DNA of 64,000 nucleotides from Cercozoa sp. M6MM. Lineage: Eukaryota; Endomyxa: Ascetosporea. The position numbers and the translations under genes were made by a program. Where the stretch lies: the NCBI GenBank assembly GCA_040357565.1, contig JBDODJ010000054.1; one strand, given 5' to 3'. Shown piece by piece: positions 55,346-64,000 of this stretch (its first letter is position 1; every line of letters starts with the position of its first letter). Under the pieces are notes generated by a model. It was not told where the DNA came from. It worked only from the letters and a program-made list of their open reading frames with translations, and did no database searches.

Positions 55346-55779
55346 ACAAAGCAAAAACTCAGTCGAAGCGGTTCGCGCCAATGCGTCCACGTCTTGTGAT
55401 GACCACTCACAATCTTTAACTAAGGTCGATCTCGTCCCGGTCCCTGTCCCGTCCTTTCCGCCACGCTCTCTCCCACTGTTGCAATTTAGTCTGTTTTATT
55501 TATTTCCTTCCCATATCGTATGAAGACTGTACGCAATACAGTATCAAGCATTGAATTGAATTATATGTTAACTACTAACGTAACCCTGACCAGCTGTGTA
55601 CTGCGTGACTGCTCTACTGTACTGCGCTGATCAAGCAACGCAACCCGACGCGACTGGAAAAGCACTGATCCAGCAGCACACGACCGGACCGGACGGGGGG
55701 GGGGGGGGGGGGGGGGACAGCGCAGGCGGCACTTGAGTATGTGTCACGGTGTCTATATTTTTCCTCGCCCACCTGCTCG
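55346..55779. other. Convergent intergenic region with a 22-bp poly(G) run
   Basis: Between the stops of the multi-pass protein and APC2. A run of 22 G lies at 55695-55716. No poly(A) hexamer or gene is clear. Confidence 0.45.
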
Positions 55780-56224
55780 CTACTGTCGTTTCATTTTGCG
55801 CAGGTAACCACGCGAGGTGTGCGTCACGAGGCCCTGCTGTTCGAGGAGTTGCAGGCGCTGCTGCAGAACGGCGGGCGTGATGGCGTTGGCATCGGCGCAC
55901 ACCAGCGGGTCGCTCGCCAGCAGCGACAGCAAGAGCGAGTGCACCTGTCCAAGCTGACAGGTACAAAAGACAAGGAGAGGGACATAGAAAGGGTTACCTG
56001 AGGCAGCTGACGTGCCTGGAAGCTGGTGAGTGCGCCCACAATGTAGGCCGAGAGTTTCGCCTCGTTGGATTCCCTGTTGTCGTCGCCGCTATCGGACGTA
56101 TCGGTTGAAGAGGCGGCGTGCAACCTGCCATCGATGGTTTCGTGACCCAGCAGTGCACACTGTCGCAGCACTCGGAGTTCCTCCTGCCACGTCTGCGCCG
56201 TGCGTATCCTCTCCTGTCACATAG

Positions 56225-56271
<47 letters not shown>

Positions 56272-59200
56272 AGGGATACATACAGGTCATAGTATTATGA
56301 GCAGACACACTCAACAGTACCTCGCCTAGAACGACGCCACGCATACGCCAGAACGTCAGCGACTGCCGCAGCATCGGTCGGGAAGACTCCTCAATGCTGA
56401 GCGATCGGGCAAGCTCATCCTCGGTCGTATCCTATACAGGCAGGGGGAGGGGGTAAAGAGGGCAAAGAGGGTAAGCAGTTGAGATTGTACACGCTGCAGC
56501 TGCAGAATTGCCATGAGAGACCACAGCACTGCTGCCGTCAGCGGCCGCACCTGCACTCAGGAAAAATAAGGAGAGTGAAGGGGTAAAACTGCAAGGAACT
56601 ACCTGCAAAGCGAAGCAGTAGACGTCATTATCGTTGTTGTTGACATTGTTGTTGTTGTTATTGTTGTTGTGCAAGGTGGCACTCGTGTTGAGAGTGCCGT
56701 TGTGCAACAAGGAAACCTCGGTGAGATCCATGTCGAGCCGCATCGTCGTTTCGGCCTCATCCTCTTCATCGGACTGTTCTGTCTCCACTCTGTACGGACA
56801 CGCGTGTAGGTCTAAACGCCAGCATATAGAGAGTGGCGAAAGGGGAGACCGGTGCGCGCGCAGTGTGCATAAGTCCAACTGCACGTGTACAGCGCCTGCG
56901 TCACGCCAGCGCAGATGTCGTCCCGCCTGCTGCTGCTCCAGTTGTCGCGCCAGGTCCTAATAAGCAGGGATACAGGGGGGGGGGGGGGCCCTAAATAAAA
57001 GTAAAGTATCTGACCGTACATGAAAGTAACGCTCAAGCACAGGCGGGAAACGCCAATGCATGTCGCTGCCGTAGTCAGCTATACTAACAGGGTTGCTCGG
57101 GGTAGAAGGGAGACACAGAGACGAGACATTGAGAGCGACACCGTCACGTGGCAGGTCACCAACGACCTCGTCCTCGGCTTCGTCATCGTCGTCATCGGCA
57201 CCTCCGTCAAGCAGCAGCTGCGGCCACACCGTGCGCGACAGCAGCAGCGCTGAAAACGGCGTCTGATTCTCTGTAACACACACACACACACACACACCAC
57301 ACACACACACACACACCACACACACACACCAGATACAATAAGGGTAACGGGGGGGGGGGTAGATACCCTGCTTCCTGCGCAGTCGATCGCTGTCGTCAAT
57401 GTCACGCAGCATGCTGTCATGGAGAGGGGGTAACATCACAAGTTCGAGTATGGAAGAAACGCGCACCCGTCCAGTTGATTCAGCGCGGACGACCCGAGTC
57501 GTCGTGCCAGCAACTGACGCATCTCGCGTGCTTGCTCCTTCGCATGTGGCGACATTTCACTCCCCCCTCTTACTCTTCACTTTACCTCCCCCCCCGCGAG
57601 TGAGTGAGTACCGTGTCGAAGAAGGAGGATCGCTGTAGAATGGGCGGCGCCACCTGCTTGTCCCGGGTGGCGCTGTCAGTGTCACCGTCAGTGTCACCGT
57701 CAGTGTCGCCGTTAGTGTCACCGTCAGCGATATAACTAATGACACCGTTATTGGCTTTGTCAGTGGCATTAACGGTGTCAACCGGCGGCAGTGTGGGCGG
57801 TGTGACACGCAGCAATTCCAATCCCAAAAAGCGGTGGATCTACACAGCAGTCTTTTACCCCCTCCACTACCCCAGTTACCCCCCCCCCGTTACCTCAGGC
57901 AGCAGCTGCGTGCGCGTGGCCAGCGAGAACAGCACGGCGGCGATGTCGGCATCGATCGTGCTGCGGTTCTCCTCTTCCCGATCGTCATCGTCCCTCTCGG
58001 ACTGCTCAGCTGCGCTGCTTGCGCTCGGACGCCAAGACAACAGTGCATTCAGCTGCATACGTGAGGGGTAAATAAGGAGAAAAGGGGGTGCAGAAGGAGT
58101 AAACAGGGGGCAAAGAGTAAACAGGGGGCGAAGAGGGAGTAAACAGGGAGTTGGGGAAGCAAAATAGTCAAGCTACCGACTTGAAGGCCGCGAAAACGTC
58201 GTCAGCTTCAGCAGCGGCATCGGCACGAAGCAGCCAATCCACATTGATCTCAGTTGGCTACAATGCGTACAAACAATGGTACACGTAGACCTACTGGGAC
58301 ACAAAACCGACAGTGCCCACAGTTAGTACCTGTTCAGACGTGCCACGCTCCGCACGACGCCAGTGCTGCCAATGTTCGCCTGGAAAGATGGTAGTGGGAG
58401 AGGGTAAAGGAGTATAAACATCTGCACCTAGCAGAAGCGACACAACAGCTTGTGCCGTGCCTTCGCGTTTCTCCTGTCGACACACAGCACCAGACAAACA
58501 TCCAAACAACTTGTTGTCAATGTGGGAATGTGTGCGAGTACGAGGTGCGCCCGCAGCAGCGGAACGACGCGCTGTCGCAGCGAGAGAACCACGTGTTCCG
58601 TCGGGTCGTCGCCTGTCCTGGCATCTGTCAGTCAGTCACAGAGATCAGTGCCAATCCCAGTACCGGTGTCAGTCAAAGAGACAGTCAGAGAGACTAGCAC
58701 ACGTGCTACCAGAGGAGTGACCGCTGTCCTCGAGAAACGTTAGTGCGCGCAGCAGTCGGACGCACGCGCGGACTGCCTTCTTGGCGTCTGCACCGAGTTT
58801 TCGCGGTCAGACGTATAATTAAGTCCAAGAGTTCAAAGTGCAGTGTCGTAAAACGCACCAGTGTGACCGAGCACATGTTGCGACAGTTGCGATCGCACGT
58901 GCGACAGCAGCAGCGCACGTGCCGAGTCGCCAGTAAGTTCGCGCGTTTCGCCTCTACACATACACAAAATGAAGGGAGGAGAAATGGGCGCGCGGGGGGG
59001 GGGTAAGAACACACCCCGAGTCGAGCAGTAGCAGGATACTTCGAATATCTTGCAAAAAATGACGTGCTTCTCTGTACGATGCAGAGGGTAGAGAGTCGGG
59101 AAGGGTAAAGGGGGTAAATGAGTAACGATTTCAAAGAAGTACCGCTGCGGGAAAGCAACGCAGGCAGCACACAGCGACGGCGCACGCACACGCAGAAAAC

Positions 59201-59544
59201 AGGAGCGCGCGTGTGCCAAAACACGGCGCAGCAGCGGTATTTCTGTGTTCATCAAGGGTAGGGAATGTGTGCACCAGGGATAAGGTATGCAAGGAAGGGT
59301 CAAAGGGAGGGGCGAGAAGGCAAAGTACTCTCTGCTTGAAGCACGGTGAGTACACACAACTGCTGCGCAAAGCGTGCACTGTCGAGAGAGAAGAGATCGC
59401 CGGCGACACTGTCGGAGCGCCCCAGCACGAGAGAGTGCAGCCAGAGCAGTGTCACTCGCATCGTCGTGCGCAGCAGCACGGGCAGACGTGGCGTCTGCTG
59501 CGCCCACTGCGACACATGTCGCTGCAGCACTCGCCGCACTATCT

Positions 59545-59595
<51 letters not shown>

Positions 59596-59605
59596 NNNNN
59601 NNNNN

Positions 59606-59654
<49 letters not shown>

Positions 59655-60935
59655 TATCATACCCTTACCCGATACCCTACGCGCTTACCTCCTCAAGAGG
59701 CGTGCAGAACATGAGTTGTAGCGACGATAGTGACACACAGGAACTCGAGAGTAGTCCTACCAGGTCCAGTAATTAGACAAGGACAGAGAGAGTACACACA
59801 GACAGTGGTACCCAACACCGACAGACGCTGCAGGAGTGCCGCCACCTGCTGGATTCGCGGGTCGCTGTCCAAGCACACAAGCACGTGTTGCACCGAACCG
59901 ATCGATAGGTCCTGTGTCGACAACAGGCTTCTGTCAGCGACGTCGGTGAGGAGTGTCTTGTCCCACGCCGACACGTCCAGCAGCGAGTACTCTGTGCGGT
60001 CTACTCTTGCGCACACAGGGCATGGTACAAGGTAGAGTGATATACAAAGGGTACAAGGTGGGTATGGCCAAGTGGGTATGGCCAGGTGGACGGATGGTAC
60101 AATGTAGAGTGATAGACAAAGGATATACTGTGCGGATGGAGACCGCAGCAATGCTGCTGGTAGAGTGCGACCGTGCGACGCAAGGGCGCGTCCAAACACA
60201 ACTCGAGCGCGGCGCGGTGCAGCGAAGGGAGCGGCGGCAAAAGCACGCTGCGCACCGTCGCATCCACACGCGACTCGCAGTACTCGCTGAGACCTGCCTC
60301 TACTTTCGTATCCACAACATCAACAACGTAGCTGCACCATCCACTGAAGTAGAGCACAGACAGACGCACCTGCTGCAATTCGCAACAAGCGTCTGCGTGG
60401 CTCGGCCAGTTCACCCACCAGCGTGTCTGCCAGTGCCTGCAGGCATCCGCACAAGCATGCGTGTATAGCTTGCAACTCAGATATGTGCAAAATAGATGGA
60501 CACACAAAGGTACCGTCAGTTGGGTGACGGCACTGAGTTCTAGTTCGGCCAGCGAAACGTCCTGGTCATCGACCGCCTTGGCGAACGCAATGCCGCGACG
60601 GTGACTTCGAGCGGTTGAGGCGAAACGCTCGCACAGATCGTCGACAGCGGCCACTTTTGAGGTGCTTTGCCCTGTGGGTACTCTAATCTCGGGTCGTGAG
60701 TCCTCAAAGAAAAGCACAGGGTACCACGTGAGTGCAGATCCATGCCAGCAAAGCACAGCAACAAAGGTCCAAAAGATCTCGTCTGCCTCCACTAAGCCGG
60801 CTTCCTGACAACGCTAACGGACTTCAAATGATATATAACCACCTCAGCGCGCACTAATGCAGTGTTTATACGACAGTTGCTTTTTGGCCAAGCTTGTTGG
60901 AGTGTCGGGTGCGGGCAGTTTTTTTGAATTTTCAT
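55780..60935 (-). CDS. APC2: APC2, cullin-like subunit of the anaphase-promoting complex
   Basis: APC2 is the cullin-type scaffold of the APC/C ubiquitin ligase that drives mitotic exit. The C-terminal half is diagnostic: RPTEINVDWLLRAD-like sequence (PTEINVDWLLRADAAAEADD) and the core SIADYGSDMHWRFPPVLERY, LRWRDAGAVHVQLDL, then VRPLTAAVLWSLMAILQLQR with TTEDELARSLSIEESSRPML and SLTFWRMRGVVLGE (winged-helix). LSAYIVGALTSFQAR, QVHSLLLSLLASDPLVC and LQQRLQLLEQQGLV form the terminal WHB-type domain, ending RKMKRQ at 55780. N-terminal cullin-repeat exons include DLCERFASTARSHRRGIAFA, SEYCESRVDATVRSVLLPPL and LLSHVRSQLSQHVLGHTGAF. There are Asn- and Asp-rich insertions (near 56640 and 57680). The start near 60935 (MKIQKNCPHPTLQQAW) is uncertain. 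About 20 introns, many with CA or GGGTAAAG repeats. Confidence 0.85.
56227..56272. repeat. (CA)n microsatellite in an APC2 intron
   Basis: Pure CA tract; (TG)n on the sense strand. Confidence 0.93.
57278..57332. repeat. (CA)n microsatellite in an APC2 intron
   Basis: CA tract with periodic CCA interruptions; (TG)n on the sense strand. Confidence 0.92.
58071..58160. repeat. GGGGGTAAACAGG-type intronic minisatellite
   Basis: Several imperfect copies of AGTAAACAGGG in an APC2 intron. On the sense strand this is CCCTGTTTACT, the same family as the array at 11330-11452. Confidence 0.8.
59547..59653. repeat. (CA)n microsatellite with 10-N gap (59596-59605)
   Basis: CA repeats on both sides of the gap in an APC2 intron; (TG)n on the sense strand. 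Confidence 0.95.
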
Positions 60936-61055
60936 TCGTCGTTTGAATACCAAGGGCGACAATCGTGCAAGAAACGCTAAATTAGGTGTTAATTTCACTG
61001 TTTTGTGGCAAAGACGACCTCTAAGACGCTTGAAGTAGGGCTACGGGGTCAGAGC
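60936..61055. promoter_or_regulatory. Very short divergent promoter, APC2 / Sfi1-like
   Basis: Only about 120 bp separate the proposed start codons of the two cell-division genes. I recognise no element in it, and both starts are approximate. Confidence 0.4.
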
Positions 61056-64000
61056 ATGACCCGCGAGAGGTCGCGGCAGCTTGATCTTGAAATCTCGATC
61101 GATTATGGCTCGGAATCGTCTGAACAGTATTATTTTTCACTAATGAAGGTTTTGTGGGATGCTACACCCACTGTCTGTGCCTTCAGAAGCACTAATCACG
61201 ACAGCGAACTGTTGAAAGCAATTGTGCTGTATGCATTTCAGCGACGGCACAGACACGAAAAGCGCCCTTCGCTGTCGGGATTGCTGCAAAGTTACCGCGA
61301 GGTACTTTAATTCACTAAGTGCATCAAAATAACCCCGCTCTGTGTCAGGTGTTGCGCAAGCGACAACTGTCGGCCAGTAAAGACGTATACGCCTATCGTG
61401 CGTTGCTGCTTTTGGCACGAGACGAAACGCTCAAGTCGTGGCAGTCGTTACTCCATGCAATCGATGTGTCTAGCACGCAAGGCAATGTGCCCAGCAACGT
61501 TCTTGGTTCCTCCAAGAACGCTTATTGTGATATACGCGCCCAATCTGAACGAAAGCTGGAAGCTTGTGCGTGTGAGTCCACTCGAGAGAGTCATTGGGAG
61601 TTTTCGACAGAGAGACAAAGCAAACGACGCTGTTGCAGGCACGATGGTGAGGAAAAGATACAATCGCACAAAGAAGAAAGTTTCGAGACCAAGCCGGCAT
61701 TCAAGCCTGACCGGACCAATCACAGAGAAAAACGAAGCAAGAAGAAGCGACAATCGTGTACACGCAAACTGCGACATATGCATCGTGTTCAACAGGTACT
61801 GTAGTCAGCTTTCTCCTAGCCTTGCAACAAAGAACAAATGTAGAGAGAAAAGAAGCGCCGGCGAATTGAACAAGAGAAGCGCGGTTTCGTGTTCTTCCTT
61901 CGTCGAAACTTTGCGCGCTTTCTATCTGCTGCTGCTGAGGTATCCGCGGCATACTTTTACTAGCACAAGTGTTTCTCGCTCACAGCTTTATCAATGACAG
62001 TTGTCTCTGTGGAGAAAAGCGGACCGCGAGCACGTTCACAAGCATGTCAGTCACCTTCAAACCCTCTGTCGTGTAAGTCTCTACCTCAATCAACATTCGG
62101 TTTAAAAACATGTTGCACGGCTGCATCTTTGTAGGAGAAGAAAGTAGGAAGAACAAAAGAGGATATATTGAGAAGCAGAGCGCAAAACTACCTCAAACAA
62201 CGCATACGGCAAGGTTCCGTTTTGTTCGTGCTGCGTGTGCGTCATGCCGCACTCTTAAAAAGGCAGAACCGCGAGCTCGCCTCTCAGGTGCTATCGCTCA
62301 TTCTAATCCAATAATGATGATGTTGACTTGTTTGTGGTACAGGCACAATTGCACCGCATGAAACTGCACGTAATCCATTGGAGGCAGTACACGAAGCGGT
62401 GCAACAAAATATGCATCAAGGTGCTCCCCAAAGGAGGCAGCACGAAGCGTTTCAGCACGTTCAGTAGCACTCACAGCATTGCTTGCAGCGCACGCAGCAG
62501 CGAATTGTCTGCACGAACGCCAGTTCTCCGGTGTTCAACTCACAGTACTGCGCAGTTCAGCAGTACCAGCTGCAAAGGCAGTGCAAACAATACAACCAAG
62601 CCTCTCCAATTGAAGGTGAAGCGACGCATGGACCGTGAGGTATGTTTGATGTGTTTCATTTTGGTTGGTTTTTTTCGGACATACCTTGCCGTGAAATACA
62701 GCATGCGAAGAAGATTTTCCATTTGTGGCGTCAGCAAAATGCTTTTTCACAGCAGCTGCTAGAGCGTGCTGTGGTGTGTCGCACCGTGTTGTGCATCTCG
62801 CTGTCTACGCGCAAGTGGCAGCTAGCTAGCCGTCGCACTCTGGTAATAGTTCACTTTACCCAAGTCTCGCAAGCTGTTCTATCACACTAACTAGTAGGAG
62901 AAGAAACACACCATTCGAGCCGGAGACCGTTTTCGGGCGGACACGGTGCAGTGGCATGCTTGGTTGCGCTGGCGCTCGCTATGGCGGATGCGCTACCAAG
63001 CTTTCTTGTTTCGGTACTTTACTTCAGTGCTGTGAGCGCTGTGGAGGTATCTCAGTTGAAAACAGAAAGGTGAAGGCGCTGCAATGGTGGAAATGCGCAC
63101 GCAAGGTTCATACCATCGAAACGTCTGCCGCACTGGTTCCACGAACGCCCATTCGTAGCTACTTGCGATTTTGGCACGTGTATGCGGTAAAATTCTTCCT
63201 TTGTGAATGTAAAAGTCCCCAATGTCACAAGGCAATGCGCAGACTAGAAAGATAAAGTGCGAAATGAAATTAACTCATGCGAGCAAAGTGATAGTGCGAC
63301 CCGGGGCACGTGGTGCACTAAGGGAATGGCACCACATGTGTCAAGTCACACGCGCATGTGCGTTGATCAAGCAAGCACGCACAAGAGACGTGTTGAAAAG
63401 GTACCCGCTGGCTCCACTACCAATCGTTTCAGTTGTTTGGCAGGCACATCTGCATTTGCAGGAAGTGGAACGCGTGGTTTTTTGCGTGCGTCAGCGCAGC
63501 CAAGATTCTTCACACGGCGACGACGCATCGTCGGCGTCTCTTCCTGTGCTTTCGCCTTCACAGAGACACCGTGCTGATGATACTCTTGTTCTATGCATCG
63601 ATTTTCGCAGAAAAGAAGCGGTGGAAAGTATCCGGGAATGGAGAGCACTCGTTTTTATTCGTCGCACGGTACACGATTGTCAGAATTGCATTGCCGTTGA
63701 AAATAAGCTAAATTGCGTAGGTGCCCAAGTGCGACAGAAGATGGCCCATCAAACAGCGCGAATGGTGCTGCAGCACATGCTGCTGGCAGCGAAACTGCGC
63801 AGACTCGTTTGCTGCTCCGTGCTGAGGCAGTGCTTCCATGTTCTGTATGTGCTCGATTCAAACGAAGTAGACAGTTCTTCATTAACCATGATGCAAAGCA
63901 AACACTATCTAAGGTACAAAATCTCTCTTAAGCAAACACATGACAGTTTTCAACAGATTCTGGCGCACGCAAGCTCGAACAGAGAACTCGCTGCGACAAG
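61056..64000 (+). CDS. Sfi1-like centrin-binding repeat protein, 3' end outside the window
   Basis: Sfi1 proteins are long helices of Trp-containing repeats that bind centrins at centrioles or spindle poles. The ATG at 61056 starts MTRERSRQLDLEISIDYGSE. An N-terminal region with LKAIVLYAFQRRHRHEKRPS and YRALLLLARDETLKSWQSLL is followed by a Lys/Arg-rich linker. Exons then show spaced aromatic/Trp repeats: LKQRIRQGSVLFVLRVRHAA, MKLHVIHWRQYTKR, HAKKIFHLWRQQNAFSQQLL, TVQWHAWLRWRSLWRMRYQA, VKALQWWKCARKVHT, IRSYLRFWHVYAV and the helix QTARMVLQHMLLAAKLRRLV. These fit the L-L-x3-F/L-x2-W-K/R spacing loosely. The frame is still open at the window end. Exon borders at 62100-62640 are uncertain. Confidence 0.65.

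Overview
This window is nuclear DNA from a compact-genome, intron-rich eukaryote, most likely a flagellated protist. Nearly every gene is broken by short GT-AG introns (about 50-150 nt). The gene set is purely eukaryotic: SRP54, a Gemin3-like DEAD-box helicase, CLPTM1, TFIIA-gamma, BBS8, a LAMMER kinase, histone H3, APC2 and an Sfi1-like protein. BBS8 and an Sfi1-like centrin-binding protein imply centrioles and cilia or flagella. I cannot name the lineage from the sequence.

Layout of the left contig (1-23552). SRP54 (minus) is divergent from a DDX20/Gemin3-like helicase (plus). Then come CLPTM1, a chromodomain plus zinc-finger protein and TFIIA-gamma on the plus strand, BBS8 (minus), an unknown acidic/basic protein (plus), a DUF1349-like protein (minus), an unknown protein with a signal-like N terminus (plus), and a C2-domain protein (minus) whose 5' end is lost at a 100-N gap. 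Layout of the right contig(s) (23653-64000). First are the last exons of SRP54 on the plus strand, then an AMPK/MARK-type kinase (minus), a SNAP-25-family SNARE (minus), a LAMMER/CLK kinase (plus) followed by a 40-residue RS peptide, histone H3 (minus), a predicted mitochondrial membrane protein (minus), a PX-domain protein (plus), a very large leucine-rich-repeat transmembrane protein (minus, about 9.6 kb), a coiled-coil protein (minus), a multi-pass membrane protein (plus), APC2 (minus) and an Sfi1-like protein running off the end (plus).

The strongest observation concerns the assembly. The SRP54 body at 208-2883 reads out of the window at its left edge through a dinucleotide-repeat intron. 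Its missing C-terminal exons lie at 23778-24256 in the opposite orientation, directly after the 100-N gap and a (TG)n tract. Reversing the block 1-23552 restores one SRP54 gene with matching intron phase, so the left contig is probably scaffolded backwards.

Across the window, dinucleotide repeats are almost all inside introns and almost always read (TG)n on the sense strand, often directly before the acceptor AG. A second intronic repeat family reads CCCTTTACC in the sense direction, and many donors are GTAC rather than GTAAGT/GTGAGT. Other notable items are an H3 with Ser10 and Thr11 replaced, a chromodomain joined to LSD1-type zinc-finger sequence, an RS micro-protein beside its likely kinase, and an LRR/fibronectin-II-like receptor with type II topology. 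All gene ends and introns were assembled by eye from reading frames and splice signals; internal exon borders are approximate unless a phase match is stated.
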